A stretch of DNA of 64,000 nt from Flavobacterium muglaense (GCF_014305155.1 NZ_JACRUK010000001.1:185381-249380), one strand, 5' to 3'; counted from the stretch's first letter, positions 27,335-37,417 are shown. Made by a program: numbers and translations. Notes: a model not told the origin generated them from the sequence alone.

Positions 27335-27997
27335 ATGAAGAATACATTAATCGCACCCTCTGTACTTGCAGCTGATTTTGCCAACTTACAACGCGATATC
27401 GAAATGATTAACAACAGTGAAGCCGACTGGTTTCATATTGACATCATGGACGGTGTTTTTGTACCCAATATTTCTTTTGGAATGCCCGTACTTGAAGCCA
27501 TTTCGCGACATGCTACAAAAACAATCGACGTTCACTTGATGATCATTGACCCCGACCGTTACATTAAAACGTTTGCCAACTTAGGAGCTAATATTTTATG
27601 TGTACACTACGAAGCTTGTACGCATTTACACCGTACACTTCAAGCAATCAAGGCCGAAGGAATGAAAGCTGGAGTTGCCTTAAACCCACATACAAATATT
27701 GACTTACTAGAAGATGTGATCAATGACATTGATTTGGTTTGCATCATGAGCGTAAATCCCGGATTTGGCGGACAGTCGTTTATAGAAAACACTTACGACA
27801 AAGTAAAAAAGCTGAAAGCATTAATCAACCGCAAAGGCGCTAACACTATTATTGAAATTGATGGTGGAGTAACCAATAAAAATGCAAAACAACTGGCCGA
27901 AGCAGGAGCTGACGTTCTTGTTGCAGGATCTTATGTATTTAAAGCCGAAAATCCTACTACCACAATTGCCGATTTGAAAAAATTGACAACGCTATAA
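27335..27997 (+). CDS. rpe: Ribulose-phosphate 3-epimerase
   Basis: Rpe interconverts ribulose 5-phosphate and xylulose 5-phosphate in the pentose phosphate pathway. The 220-residue TIM barrel has the usual motifs: IAPSVLAADFANL, WFHIDIMDGVFVPNISFG (metal and catalytic Asp), DVHLMIIDPDRYI, MSVNPGFGGQSFI, IEIDGGVTNKNA and VLVAGSYVFK. Monocistronic with promoter box and terminator. Confidence 0.97.
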   Translation: MKNTLIAPSVLAADFANLQRDIEMINNSEADWFHIDIMDGVFVPNISFGMPVLEAISRHATKTIDVHLMIIDPDRYIKTFANLGANILCVHYEACTHLHRTLQAIKAEGMKAGVALNPHTNIDLLEDVINDIDLVCIMSVNPGFGGQSFIENTYDKVKKLKALINRKGANTIIEIDGGVTNKNAKQLAEAGADVLVAGSYVFKAENPTTTIADLKKLTTL

Positions 27998-28301
27998 AAC
28001 TCTTAAAAGTCCATCTCCAAAAAGATGGACTTTTTTTTAACACTTTTTATACCGTAAAACAGCTATTCTAAATCACACCAAATAGCCATAATTAGTACAC
28101 CGAGCATCCCATCACAATTATAGAAATCTTATTTTTGAATCAAAATAAAGAACATACCATAAAGAAACCCGAAAAGCAACCTATTTTTTTAACATAAAAT
28201 CAATTTACTTGCCTATTGTTTATCAAAAAATATATTCTGACATTTGTAAATAATACCCAATTTACAAAGACAATCCTATTACACTTAATACCAGAATATT
28301 A
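27998..28301. other. Intergenic region between rpe and the TPR gene
   Basis: Apart from the rpe terminator at its start, this 304-bp AT-rich stretch shows no gene, repeat or RNA structure that I can support. Confidence 0.5.
28005..28038 (+). terminator. Intrinsic terminator after rpe
   Basis: AAAAGTCCATCT and AGATGGACTTTT form a 12-bp stem with a short loop, followed by T residues. Confidence 0.9.
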
Positions 28302-28808
28302 ATGAATAAAATTTATATTGCATTTGCATTGCTTACTGTACTTTGTTCGTATAGCCAAACAAAGTCGGCAGAGGATTACTATCGTTTAGCAAAGAATCAA
28401 GAGCTACTTAAAAATAATAAAGAAGCTTTTAAGGATTACACTCAAGCAATCGCACTAGATCCAACCTATGAAAAAGCATTTTACGCTAGAGCATTACTGC
28501 TAAACAACCAAAAAAAATATACTGAAGCAATCAATGATTACACGAAATCAATTGCCATTAATCCCAAATCAAGCAAAGCATATTACTCAAGAGCTATCAG
28601 CAAAAACAATCTAAAAGATTTTGACGGAGCACTAGAAGACTACAGCAAAACAATAGAACTAGACTCTTTATTTAGCAAAGCATATAACGACAGAGCTGAA
28701 TTAAAATTCAAGATGAATCAACAAGAAAGCGGCTGTATTGACTTACACAAAGCTGGAGAGCTGGGATTTCCTTATCCCTTTGACTATATCAAGAACAGAT
28801 GCAAATAA
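28302..28808 (+). CDS. Secreted tetratricopeptide-repeat protein
   Basis: This 168-residue protein has a signal peptide (MNKIYIAFALLTVLCSYSQ) and three consecutive TPR units: LLKNNKEAFKDYTQAIALDP, NQKKYTEAINDYTKSIAINP and NLKDFDGALEDYSKTIELDS. The C-terminal QESGCIDLHKAGELGFPYPFD is a recurring ending of periplasmic TPR proteins in Flavobacteriia. It is probably a protein-protein interaction module; no partner is identified. Confidence 0.85.
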   Translation: MNKIYIAFALLTVLCSYSQTKSAEDYYRLAKNQELLKNNKEAFKDYTQAIALDPTYEKAFYARALLLNNQKKYTEAINDYTKSIAINPKSSKAYYSRAISKNNLKDFDGALEDYSKTIELDSLFSKAYNDRAELKFKMNQQESGCIDLHKAGELGFPYPFDYIKNRCK

Positions 28809-28838
28809 AAAAGAGCGATTTTACAATCGCTCTTTTTA
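28808..28838. terminator. Bidirectional terminator
   Basis: AAAAAGAGCGATT and AATCGCTCTTTTT form a 13-bp stem with a 4-nt loop between the convergent TPR gene and the TssF-like fragment. Confidence 0.88.
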
Positions 28839-28864
28839 ACACCACATATTGTGTGATCAGATTT

Positions 28865-29700
28865 TTATTCGATAAATAAGCGATAAGGATAAACATTAGA
28901 CGACCTATTTTTTAAATTTTTCATAAAACTTTCGCATAAGTAATCCCATTCTGTTGGCGATAGGTATCCTTTTTCAACTTCGTCTACTTTTAAATGAATA
29001 TCCACCGTACGGCTAAATCCTTCTTTTAAAGAAATCTCTTTGCGCGTACCCTTTTCCACTCTAATTTCAGTTACACAACCTTTAAAATGACTGAAGCTAA
29101 ATGCTTTTATATCGGCAAAAGTCACAACACGTCCTCGAGTTAATAAAGCATTGCGATAGGCCAAAATTCGGTTCTTATTATTTTGCTTATTTAAGCCACC
29201 TACGGTGTTAGTCATCAAAGTCACTTTATGACTGGCAAAATACAAATCATCTTTCGCTTCAAGTATTGTCCCTGCTTTAATATCATTTGCTTCCTCTGCA
29301 CAAGTTGACCAATAGTTTATAGAGAAGGATTTACCTGTAGTTTCGTCAATTTTAGGTTTAATCATTAAGTAGGGCGCACTGTTTTTAGAAAAATTGCTCT
29401 CTTTAGCTTGTTGCTCTACCGAAGCCAGTAACTGATTGATCTCAACCAGCGAACTATTCATAAAATCTTTTCCGAGACTTGAAAAAGACGAACTCTCATC
29501 TTTCAACAAATCCAAAACATTTTGAAGTAATTCTGAAGCACTCCTACTATCAAATCGAGATACGCCGCCAGTCCTAAGGACAGCACTCCCCTCCTCCACA
29601 ACACCATCTTTATACTCCTTTATCTCATAATGATTATTAAAAGTATCTACAACAGTATCTACATCCAAATATATATTATTATCAGTCTCCAAGGCTACGA
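28865..29700 (-). pseudogene. C-terminal fragment of a TssF-like type VI secretion baseplate protein
   Basis: About 278 codons are open with no ATG near the 5' end; the frame can only begin at a TTG (29704) or be read in from upstream. The C-terminal half reads like a baseplate wedge protein of the TssF/gpJ type: ILAYRNALLTRGRVVTFADI, CVTEIRVEKG, GFSRTVDIHLKVDEVEKGY. The earlier part (GGVSRFDSRSASELLQNVLD) also fits what I recall of Bacteroidota TssF. Full-length TssF proteins are roughly twice this long. The 5' end directly abuts a ClpV/ClpB C-terminal fragment on the other strand, which suggests truncation by deletion. Identity is by pattern recognition and needs a profile search. Confidence 0.55.
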
Positions 29701-29856
29701 CCAATCAAAAGCATTATTCGAAGTCATTTGCGACGCCCATTAGCCAAAAAAATAGTTGCTGGCGAAGTAAAAGAAGGAGACCATATAGACGTTGTACTAG
29801 AAAATGGTGAAATCCTGTGGATTAAACAAACAGAACCAATAACACAGCTAGCTTAA
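29698..29856 (+). pseudogene. C-terminal fragment of a ClpV/ClpB-type AAA+ ATPase
   Basis: The frame encodes RPIKSIIRSHLRRPLAKKIV, then AGEVKEGDHIDVVLENGE and a short tail ending at the TAA at 29854-29856. This matches the last 50 or so residues of ClpB/ClpV proteins (RPLKRxIQxxIxxPLAxxIL, then GxxxxGxxIxV). The homology begins within a few bases of where the minus-strand TssF-like frame ends. All of the ATPase modules are missing. The wording of the fragment suits ClpV (TssH) better than the housekeeping ClpB of Flavobacteriia. A good terminator follows, so this is the true 3' end of a lost gene. Confidence 0.65.
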
Positions 29857-29877
29857 AAACCTCAATCTAGACTTATA

Positions 29878-29917
29878 CAAAAAGCCTCTAAAAATTAATT
29901 TAGAGGCTTTTTTTTTG
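29878..29917 (+). terminator. Terminator after the ClpV-like fragment
   Basis: AAAGCCTCTAAA and TTTAGAGGCTTT form a 12-bp stem with a 6-nt loop, followed by a run of T. Confidence 0.85.
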
Positions 29918-29991
29918 TGGCCGCGACAGGGTTCGAACCTGCAACCCTCAGAGTCGAAATCTGATATTCTATCCAGTTGAACTACACAGCC
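29918..29991 (-). tRNA. tRNA-Arg (anticodon UCG)
   Basis: The minus strand folds into a full 74-nt cloverleaf: acceptor GGCTGTG/CGCGGCC with two G-U pairs and discriminator A, D stem GTTC/GAAT, anticodon stem TCAGA/TCTGA with loop TTTCGAC (anticodon TCG at 29957-29955), and T arm GCAGG-TTCGAAC-CCTGT. The 3' CCA is not encoded. It would read CGA and possibly other CGN arginine codons. It lies beside the putative type VI secretion scar. Confidence 0.95.
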
Positions 29992-30055
29992 AAAATAATT
30001 ATTGATTACGGTATTAAAATCAATATCTAAAGCCGTAAATCAACGTTATTTTTTT

Positions 30056-30505
30056 TTATACCAATAATTTTTTAACTAGAGTAGAAATCACTTTCCCTTC
30101 GGCAGTTCCTCCTAATTGAGCTGAAGCCAATCCCATTACTTTACCCATAGATGCAATTCCAGACGCTCCAGTTTCAGCAATGATTTTTGCAATTACCGCT
30201 TCTATTTCTGCTACACTTAATTGTGCTGGCAAAAACTTCTCGATTACTGCAATTTGTGCCAATTCTGGTTCGGCTAAGTCTAAACGATTTTGTTCTGTAA
30301 AGATTCTAGCGCTTTCTTTACGTGTTTTTACTAATCTTTGTAATAATTTAACCTCGTCATCCTCTGAAATTTCTTCTTTAGAGCCAGATGCTGTTTGTGC
30401 TAATAAAATCTCCGATTTGATTGCTCTTAAAGCTTCTAATGCTACTGTATCTTTGGCTCTCATGGCAGTTTTCATTTCGTCCATGATTTGTGTTGATAAA
30501 CTCAT
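30056..30505 (-). CDS. GatB/YqeY domain-containing protein
   Basis: This 149-residue protein is a stand-alone YqeY domain, related to the tRNA-binding tail domain of the GatB amidotransferase subunit. Typical segments are MDEMKTAMRAKDTVALEALRAIKSEI, LLQRLVKTRKESARIF, AQIAVIEKFLPAQLSVAEIE and GKVMGLASAQLGGTAEGKVIS. Members may bind tRNA or take part in amidotransferase-like steps, but the role in bacteria is unsettled. It is upstream of the tRNA-Arg on the same strand. In Bacteroidota yqeY is commonly next to ftsZ, as here. Confidence 0.9.
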   Translation of the reverse strand: MSLSTQIMDEMKTAMRAKDTVALEALRAIKSEILLAQTASGSKEEISEDDEVKLLQRLVKTRKESARIFTEQNRLDLAEPELAQIAVIEKFLPAQLSVAEIEAVIAKIIAETGASGIASMGKVMGLASAQLGGTAEGKVISTLVKKLLV

Positions 30506-30569
30506 AATTCTTTATTTTTTTGATTAACCAATTATGCAATCGGCTATGGATTGTTGTTATTAAAACGCT

Positions 30570-30723
30570 ATTCTTTTTTTTGCCCCAGATGGTAGTGAAA
30601 AGCCTTTGCAGGGAAAAATGTATTTTTTATTGACCTTAAAAAGCGACTTTAGAAGCTCTTTTAAGGGCTTATAAAAAAACATTTTTTACAAAAAGCTTGA
30701 AACGACAGCTGGATTAAGGCTCA
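30570..30723 (+). repeat. Dispersed hairpin element, copy 2
   Basis: The left end is TTTTTTTTGCCCCAGATGGT then AGTGAAAAGCCTTT, and the right end is AAAAAGCTTGAAACGACAGC then TGGATTAAGGCTC. Inside, AAAAATG...TTTTTT and AAAAAAACATTTTTT are complementary. The left end resembles those at about 5840 and 63778. Confidence 0.6.
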
Positions 30724-30753
30724 AATTCATACTTGTATTTAATGCCGTGCGAA

Positions 30754-30794
30754 GATAAAAAAAATAACCCGAAAATTAAATTCAATTTTCGGGC
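30754..30794 (-). terminator. Terminator after ftsZ
   Basis: CCCGAAAATT and AATTTTCGGG form a 10-bp stem with a 6-nt loop. On the minus strand the stem is followed by a T-rich run, marking the end of the division cluster. Confidence 0.85.
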
Positions 30795-30818
30795 TAGATC
30801 CTAATTGTTATTCGAGAA

Positions 30819-32756
30819 TTAATCTACGTTGTCGTGCAAATATGAATTATTTGAACGCAATTGCAAATCATTGTTACTATCTGTTCCAACTGATATTCTA
30901 GAATTAGTATTTGTAGACTGTGTATTTGAGATGTCTATTCCTAATCTTTTATATGCTGGTTCTTTTTCGTACTCATCAATTTTAGAAACATTGTTATGAA
31001 ACTTGTAATTGAATTCTTTTAATTTTTTTCTTCTTTCTTCAGCTCTAAGTTTCAAAGTTTCTTCGATTGTCATTTCCATTGGAGACACTTCTTCAAGTTT
31101 TGAGGCTGTATTTGTAGTAGTCTCTACTTGTTTCATGGTGATGTTCATCTCTGCAGGAACTACCTCTTCTACGACTTTAGAAACTGGTTTTGAAGATATA
31201 AACTCGTTTTCAACTTCCATATACTCTTCCAGAGAATATTTGATGATTCCGTTGTCTGACAATTCAGTTACTGGAACAAATTGAACTGGTTGGTTTACTT
31301 TTATTTCGCGTGTTTCATTTGTTAGTTCAAACAAAACTTTCTCTTCTTTCACTTCTTCTACTACAGGTTCTGGTTTTGAAAGTGGCAAATCAAACGAAAA
31401 AGTAGTTTGCTCTTGTCTTTCAATTGCTTTTGGCTGCTCTACTTCTATAGCTACTGGTGCTTTTGGAGTTGTAAAAGTAAAATCGATATCTTTTATTGGA
31501 GAAACGATTTCAAAAGTTACGTCTATGTTTTTAATAAATTCAGACATTGCTAACAACTCCTCGTTACCAGGAACTGGAACAATAGGTGCTGGAGCTACTT
31601 TGTCTTCTAATAGATCAAAAACGATTCGCTCTTCATTGTTTGCTTTAGGTGTTTCTGTCTCTAAGTCAAAAGCTGGAACAGCGTTTTTAGATAAATTATA
31701 AACATTGCTTTGCTCGTCTTCAAGAGCGTGTATTATTTTTTTTGGTTCCGTATTTACGATTCCGTTTTGTTGTTCAATATCAAAACCAGTTGCAATAATA
31801 GTTACTGCAATAGCATCTCCAAGAGTTTCATCTTCACCAACACCCATAATAATATTGGCATTGTGACCTGCTTCATTTTGAATATGGTCATTGATTTCTC
31901 CTATTTCATCTAAAGTGATTTCATTAGAGCCAGAAACGATGAGCAACAATACGTTTTTGGCACCTGTTATTTTGTTATCATTTAATAATGGAGAATCTAA
32001 AGCAGAAACGATTGCCTCTTTAGCTCTGTTTTCACCTTCAGCAATTGCTGATCCCATGATTGCAGTTCCGCTATTTGACAATACGGTCTTAGCATCACGC
32101 AAATCGATATTTTGAGTATAGTGATGTGTTATTACTTCGGCAATACCTCTAGAGGCTGTTGCTAAAACTTCATCGGCTTTTGAAAATCCAGCTTTGAAAC
32201 CAAGGTTTCCATACACTTCTCTCAATTTATTGTTGTTGATCACAATTAATGAGTCTACTTGTTTACGTAGTTTTTCAATACCAATTTTAGCTTGCTCTTG
32301 ACGCACTTTCCCTTCAAACAAGAATGGAAGTGTTACAATCCCTACAGTAAGTATTTCTCTTTCTTTGGCTAATTGTGCAATTACTGGCGCAGCACCTGTT
32401 CCGGTACCTCCACCCATTCCTGCAGTGATAAAAACCATCTTTGTGTTGCGGTCTAACATCTTTTCGATCTCGGCTATACTTTCAATCGCTGATTGTTGAC
32501 CAACATCAGGGTTTGCTCCAGCTCCTAATCCTTCGGTAAGGTTTACCCCTAGCTGGATTTTATTAGGAACGGCGCTACTTTGTAATGCCTGAGAATCAGT
32601 ATTACAAACGATAAAATCTACCCCTTTAATTCCTTGTTTAAACATGTGGTTTATAGCATTACTACCACCTCCACCTACACCAATTACTTTGATTACATTT
32701 GATTGATTTTTTGGTAAATCAAATGAAATATTTCCAAATTCTGAGTTGCTCATCAT
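30819..32756 (-). CDS. ftsZ: Cell division protein FtsZ with long C-terminal linker
   Basis: FtsZ is the tubulin-like GTPase that forms the Z ring. The globular domain (about 1-330) has [17 protein letters not shown], the tubulin signature GGGTGTGA, the T7-loop region [11 protein letters not shown] and [15 protein letters not shown]. At 645 residues it is much longer than E. coli FtsZ because of a 260-residue Glu/Pro/Val-rich linker, followed by a conserved tail ([11 protein letters not shown], then NSYLHDNVD). Long linkers are usual in Bacteroidota. The start may be Met1 or the adjacent Met2. It is the last gene of the cluster, 58 bp after ftsA, with a terminator. Confidence 0.97.
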   Translation of the reverse strand: MMSNSEFGNISFDLPKNQSNVIKVIGVGGGGSNAINHMFKQGIKGVDFIVCNTDSQALQSSAVPNKIQLGVNLTEGLGAGANPDVGQQSAIESIAEIEKMLDRNTKMVFITAGMGGGTGTGAAPVIAQLAKEREILTVGIVTLPFLFEGKVRQEQAKIGIEKLRKQVDSLIVINNNKLREVYGNLGFKAGFSKADEVLATASRGIAEVITHHYTQNIDLRDAKTVLSNSGTAIMGSAIAEGENRAKEAIVSALDSPLLNDNKITGAKNVLLLIVSGSNEITLDEIGEINDHIQNEAGHNANIIMGVGEDETLGDAIAVTIIATGFDIEQQNGIVNTEPKKIIHALEDEQSNVYNLSKNAVPAFDLETETPKANNEERIVFDLLEDKVAPAPIVPVPGNEELLAMSEFIKNIDVTFEIVSPIKDIDFTFTTPKAPVAIEVEQPKAIERQEQTTFSFDLPLSKPEPVVEEVKEEKVLFELTNETREIKVNQPVQFVPVTELSDNGIIKYSLEEYMEVENEFISSKPVSKVVEEVVPAEMNITMKQVETTTNTASKLEEVSPMEMTIEETLKLRAEERRKKLKEFNYKFHNNVSKIDEYEKEPAYKRLGIDISNTQSTNTNSRISVGTDSNNDLQLRSNNSYLHDNVD

Positions 32757-32814
32757 TTTATTTGGTTTTTGATATTAATTATTACTGTTTTATTATATAG
32801 TTGGGTTTAAAACC

Positions 32815-34194
32815 CTATTCTGCGTTATCTAAAAAATCTTTTATTTTATCGACATAGCGATCAAAAAACGATCTTTTTATTTTGTCTCCTGTAGATTCTT
32901 CTTTTTTGAGATCCTCTACAATGCGCTCCTCTTCTTCGTCTACCCTCATATCCTCATAGCTTTCTACTATTGGAGTTCTGTAAGCAGTAGGCTTGGGTTT
33001 TGGAGTTTCTTCCTTTCTAACGGCGCTTTGCGTTTTATTTTCAATACTATTCATTACTAGACCAACTGCAGTTGCATATAATGGGCTTGAAAATTCCTCA
33101 TCAGAGTCGCCTGCTAAATGTTCGTTAGGATATCCAATTCTAGTATCCATTCCGGTAATATACTCTACCAGTTGTTTGATATGCTTTAACTGCGCTCCTC
33201 CTCCGGTTAAAACAATTCCTGCAATTAATTTCTTGCGAGGATCTTCATGACCATACGCTTTAATCTCTGTGAACACCTGCTCAATAATTTCAACAACACG
33301 TGCATGAATTATTTTGGATAGGTTTTTTAAAGAAATCTCTTTTGGTTCTCTTCCTCTTAATCCTGGAATAGAAACAATTTCGTTGTCTTTGTTTTCACCT
33401 GGCCAAGCTGAACCAAATTTTACTTTTAGTAACTCGGCTTGTTTTTCAATGATCGAACAACCTTCCTTAATGTCATCTGAAATCACATTTCCTCCAAAGG
33501 GGATTACTGCTGTATGGCGAATAATTCCATCTTTAAAAATAGCCAAATCAGTTGTTCCACCACCTATATCAATTAAAGCAACACCTGCTTCTTTTTCTTC
33601 TTGACTTAAAACCGCATCTGATGATGCTAATGGCTCTAAGGTTAATCCAGACAATTCAATACCTGAACTTTGAATGCATCTACCTACATTACGGATCGAT
33701 GAGGCTTGCCCAACAACAACGTGAAAACTAGATTCTAGTCTTCCACCGTACATTCCTATTGGTTCTTTAATTTCAGATTGCCCATCAATTTTGAACTCTT
33801 GCGGCAAAACGTGTATAATTTCTTCTCCTGGCAACATGGCCAATTTATTCACTTGGTCAATCAACAATTGAATATCTGCGCCGCCAATCACTTCTTCAGG
33901 ATTTGTTCGACTGATATAGTCTGTATGTTGAATACTACGAATGTGTTGCCCTGCAATCCCTACAACAACATCTTTAATTTTATAGCCTGAGTTGATCTCT
34001 GCATCATGTATTGCTTGTTGAATAGACTGTATTGTTTGTGTAATATTATTAACCACACCTCTGGCTACACCCAAACTTTTGGATTTACCAACTCCCAAGA
34101 TTTCCAACTTACCATACTCGTTCTTTTTACCAATCATGGCAACGATCTTGGTAGTCCCAATATCTAGACCCACTGCAATATTCTCTTTTTCCAT
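32815..34194 (-). CDS. ftsA: Cell division protein FtsA
   Basis: FtsA is the actin-like protein that tethers FtsZ to the membrane and recruits late division proteins. The 459-residue protein shows VGLDIGTTKIVAMIG, the 1C-subdomain region, ALIDIGGGTTDLAIFK and AGIVLTGGGAQLKHIKQLVE. The C-terminus ends with an acidic linker and an amphipathic helix-like segment (IKRSFFDRYVDKIKDFLD) suited to membrane binding. It lies between ftsQ (7 bp upstream) and ftsZ. Confidence 0.97.
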   Translation of the reverse strand: MEKENIAVGLDIGTTKIVAMIGKKNEYGKLEILGVGKSKSLGVARGVVNNITQTIQSIQQAIHDAEINSGYKIKDVVVGIAGQHIRSIQHTDYISRTNPEEVIGGADIQLLIDQVNKLAMLPGEEIIHVLPQEFKIDGQSEIKEPIGMYGGRLESSFHVVVGQASSIRNVGRCIQSSGIELSGLTLEPLASSDAVLSQEEKEAGVALIDIGGGTTDLAIFKDGIIRHTAVIPFGGNVISDDIKEGCSIIEKQAELLKVKFGSAWPGENKDNEIVSIPGLRGREPKEISLKNLSKIIHARVVEIIEQVFTEIKAYGHEDPRKKLIAGIVLTGGGAQLKHIKQLVEYITGMDTRIGYPNEHLAGDSDEEFSSPLYATAVGLVMNSIENKTQSAVRKEETPKPKPTAYRTPIVESYEDMRVDEEEERIVEDLKKEESTGDKIKRSFFDRYVDKIKDFLDNAE

Positions 34195-34201
34195 TATCTA
34201 T

Positions 34202-34924
34202 TTATTTTGTACAAACTACTTGTTTCGTAAATCTCAGGTCAATCTTTTTATATTTATACAATGTGCTATCTACAACTGCCTTTTGAAAAAAGGCTTTATA
34301 ATCTTTAAATTTTTGCTCGACATTCACCATTCTACCAAAATCAATTTGATAATTATAATTTCTATTGAACATTTTTAAGCTACCATTGGGCATAATTTCA
34401 ATGGCAATGATGTTTTTTTTCAAAAAATCATCGTCATAAATCATCTTAAATAATTGGGATAACTCCTGCTTATTATGCTTGTTAAATTTACCCGAAACCA
34501 ACAAAACTCTAGCCGTAAAATTATCAGACAATGGCATCACACCACCCTCATAGTCAATGTAAAAAGAGTTGTTTTGTTCCAGAACTCTAGCAACCGGAGT
34601 CTTTTGTTTTACTACTGCTTTTAGGACACCATCAATACTTACAAATACATCTGATTTCTCAATCATAGCATTTGAATTCAGCATCTTTTCTATCTTATTC
34701 AAAGCTAACCCATCTTTTTCAATGCTTGAAGCATTTAATTTATTTTCTATTAACAATTTATTAACCGTTTCTTTTTTGATAAAAAGAGCGTCATCTCCTA
34801 CAAAAACAACTACGGATTTCTTAAGTTTTCTCTTATCATTTCGATTTGATGTAAACGAAAACAGGAAAATTACTAATCCGAACATGAGAACCAATCTTAT
34901 ATTTGTCCAATTAAATAGTTTCAT
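34202..34924 (-). CDS. ftsQ: Cell division protein FtsQ/DivIB-like
   Basis: FtsQ is a bitopic divisome protein. Here a short N-terminus is followed by one membrane helix (IRLVLMFGLVIFLFSFTS, residues about 9-26), a POTRA-like region (FVGDDALFIKKETVNKLLIEN...) and a beta domain (NNSFYIDYEGGVMPLSDNF). At 240 residues it is typical of Bacteroidota. It overlaps the end of murC by 14 bp and is followed after 7 bp by ftsA, so translational coupling is likely. The assignment rests on topology, motifs and position, since FtsQ sequences diverge. Confidence 0.9.
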   Translation of the reverse strand: MKLFNWTNIRLVLMFGLVIFLFSFTSNRNDKRKLKKSVVVFVGDDALFIKKETVNKLLIENKLNASSIEKDGLALNKIEKMLNSNAMIEKSDVFVSIDGVLKAVVKQKTPVARVLEQNNSFYIDYEGGVMPLSDNFTARVLLVSGKFNKHNKQELSQLFKMIYDDDFLKKNIIAIEIMPNGSLKMFNRNYNYQIDFGRMVNVEQKFKDYKAFFQKAVVDSTLYKYKKIDLRFTKQVVCTK

Positions 34925-36260
34925 TTAGTGCTTCTTTTATCGATACAACCATTTCTCCAATATCACCTGCTCCAATTGTTACAATTACTTGCGCGTCACT
35001 TTCTAATATATTTGCTATTATGTTTTCTTTTAAAACTAATTTTTTATGTTGATTGTCTATTTTATTCAATAACCAACTTGAGTTTATTCCTTCAATAGGC
35101 AACTCGCGTGCTGGGTAAATTTCCATTAAAAGCAGTTCGTCAAATTTTGACAAGCTTGCCGCAAAATCATCAGCAAAATCTTTTGTTCTACTGAATAAAT
35201 GAGGCTGAAAAATAGCTAAGACTTTTTTAGTTGGATACAGCTCTCTCACTGCTTGATGAACGGCATCAATCTCAGTAGGATGATGTGCATAATCATCAAT
35301 ATATACTAAATTATCTGACTTAATTTGGTATGAAAATCTTCTTTTCACTCCTTTGAATGAAGCTAAGGCTGTTGCAATTGCATCGGTTGGGGTGCCGAAT
35401 ATCTCAGCCATTGCAATAGCCATTAAAGCATTCATCAAATTATGTCGTCCTGGTAATCCAAAACGGAAATCTTTTAAAATCCCTTTTGGTGTTTTTATAT
35501 CAAATACATAGCTTCCGTTATCGATACGCACGTTAAACGCCGTATACACGGAATCCTCATCAACCGCTACTGTTACCCCTTTTAACGGCAGATCAGTAGT
35601 GATAAACAACTTGCTTTTGTCTTGTATTTTATCTGCAAATTCTATAAACGACTCTTCGATTGCATCACTTGTTCCATAGATATCTAAATGATCTGCATCC
35701 ATTGATGTTATACAGGCAATATTAGGATGTAAATGCAAGAAAGAACGATCAAACTCATCTGCTTCTACTACAGTAATCGTTTTACCGCTACCTATTAAGT
35801 TCGAGTTGTAATTTTCGACTATTCCACCTATGAAGGCAGTAACATCGGCACCACTTTCATACAAAATATGGCCTAAAATACTCGAGGTTGTTGTTTTTCC
35901 ATGCGTTCCCGCTACAGCAAAACAAAACGTATCTTTGGTGATAATCCCCAAAACTTCAGCTCTTTTCTTTACTTCAAAGGCATTATCCAAGAAATAATTC
36001 CACTCTGAATGTAGTTTAGGGACAGCTGGCGTTATAATCACCAAGGTGTTTTCGACTTTAAAATCTTTCGGAATTAAAGCTACGTTATCTTCAAAATGAA
36101 TTGCGATACCACTTTGCTCTAATTCTTTAGTCAAAGCTGTAGGCGTCTTGTCATAACCCGCAACTTGCTTCCCAATATTCTTAAAATATCGAGCCAAGTT
36201 ACTCATACCGATACCACCGATACCTATAAAATAAACGTTATGTATTTGATTTAAATTCAT
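34911..36260 (-). CDS. murC: UDP-N-acetylmuramate--L-alanine ligase
   Basis: MurC adds L-Ala to UDP-MurNAc, the first amino-acid ligation of peptidoglycan synthesis. The 449-residue protein has an N-terminal Rossmann segment (VYFIGIGGIGMSNLARYF), the ATP loop VAGTHGKTTTSSI, the middle-domain motifs VVEADEFDRSFL and DADHLDIYG, and the C-terminal DDYAHHPTEI and FQPHLFSRT motifs. Overlaps ftsQ by 14 bp. Confidence 0.97.
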   Translation of the reverse strand: MNLNQIHNVYFIGIGGIGMSNLARYFKNIGKQVAGYDKTPTALTKELEQSGIAIHFEDNVALIPKDFKVENTLVIITPAVPKLHSEWNYFLDNAFEVKKRAEVLGIITKDTFCFAVAGTHGKTTTSSILGHILYESGADVTAFIGGIVENYNSNLIGSGKTITVVEADEFDRSFLHLHPNIACITSMDADHLDIYGTSDAIEESFIEFADKIQDKSKLFITTDLPLKGVTVAVDEDSVYTAFNVRIDNGSYVFDIKTPKGILKDFRFGLPGRHNLMNALMAIAMAEIFGTPTDAIATALASFKGVKRRFSYQIKSDNLVYIDDYAHHPTEIDAVHQAVRELYPTKKVLAIFQPHLFSRTKDFADDFAASLSKFDELLLMEIYPARELPIEGINSSWLLNKIDNQHKKLVLKENIIANILESDAQVIVTIGAGDIGEMVVSIKEALNETI

Positions 36261-36328
36261 CTTTATTTTTTAGATCTAATTATTGACTATTTAGAAAAAA
36301 CAAACTGCCTTTTATAATTCTACTTTTA

Positions 36329-37417
36329 CTACTTAATTAACTTTACAATTTCATCTACAATTTGCTTTGTAGCTTGCGGTAGTGCTAATTGTTTAATATT
36401 TGTACGCAGCTGTTGTTGCTTTGTACTGTCATTGATAAGCGATTGGAAAACCGTTGCGAACTGCGTATCTAAGTCGGATTCTTTCAATAATATAGCTCCG
36501 TCTTTATCTACAATTGCTTTTGCATTTTTTGTTTGATGATCCTCAGCTACATTAGGAGACGGAATAAAAACTACTGGCTTACCTACGATGCATAACTCTG
36601 AAACCGATGAAGCTCCTGCGCGAGAAATAATAACATCTGCAGCAGCATAAACAAAATCCATTTTTTCGATAAAAGAAACAACTTGTACCTGAGGCGAATT
36701 GTATTTCTTATAATATTCAAAATATAATTTCCCGCATTGCCAGATTATCTGAACATTTTGAGAAAGGATATTTTCCATTTCTTTTTCTATCAGTTGATTT
36801 ACTCTTCTAGCACCAAGGCTTCCGCCAAGAACTAGTAGTGTTTTTTTATTAGCATCTAAATTAAAATAAGCAATAGCATCATTTCTTTTGCTTTCGATAT
36901 CAATTAAATCTTGACGAACAGGGTTTCCTGTCAACACCATTTTCTCTGCTGGAAAAAAGCGTTCTAAATTTTCATAAGCCACGCAAATTGCACTTGCTTT
37001 TTTACTCAACAACTTATTTGTGATACCAGGATAAGAATTTTGTTCTTGAATAACAGTAGGAATTCCCATTGTATTTGCCATTTGTAATAATGGTCCACTA
37101 GCAAAACCACCTGTTCCTATAACTGCATCAGGTTTAAAATCTTTTATAATTTTTCTTGATTTCCATAAACTATTAATGAGTTTAAACGGAAACATTGCAT
37201 TTTTTAAATTAATCTGACGCTGTAAACCTGCAATCCACAATCCTTTTATTTCATAACCCGCTTGTGGCACCTTTTGCATTTCCATTTTGTCTTTGGCTCC
37301 AACAAAAAGGAATTTAGCATTAGGGAAACGCACTTTTAATTCATTAGCAATTGCAATTGCAGGATAAATATGTCCTCCAGTCCCTCCACCACTTAATATG
37401 AATTTGTATTGTTTCAT
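36329..37417 (-). CDS. murG: Undecaprenyldiphospho-muramoylpentapeptide beta-N-acetylglucosaminyltransferase
   Basis: MurG converts lipid I to lipid II at the inner face of the membrane. The 362-residue GT-B protein shows the G-loop [19 protein letters not shown], a second GTGGFASGP loop, [31 protein letters not shown] and the UDP-GlcNAc site [23 protein letters not shown]. It lies between ftsW and murC on the same strand. Confidence 0.97.
   Translation of the reverse strand: MKQYKFILSGGGTGGHIYPAIAIANELKVRFPNAKFLFVGAKDKMEMQKVPQAGYEIKGLWIAGLQRQINLKNAMFPFKLINSLWKSRKIIKDFKPDAVIGTGGFASGPLLQMANTMGIPTVIQEQNSYPGITNKLLSKKASAICVAYENLERFFPAEKMVLTGNPVRQDLIDIESKRNDAIAYFNLDANKKTLLVLGGSLGARRVNQLIEKEMENILSQNVQIIWQCGKLYFEYYKKYNSPQVQVVSFIEKMDFVYAAADVIISRAGASSVSELCIVGKPVVFIPSPNVAEDHQTKNAKAIVDKDGAILLKESDLDTQFATVFQSLINDSTKQQQLRTNIKQLALPQATKQIVDEIVKLIK

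Larger units (their letters stand above)
30506..30818. other. yqeY-ftsZ intergenic region with dispersed repeat copy 2
   Basis: This 313-bp gap holds dispersed repeat copy 2 (about 30570-30723) and the ftsZ terminator. No gene is seen. Confidence 0.6.
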
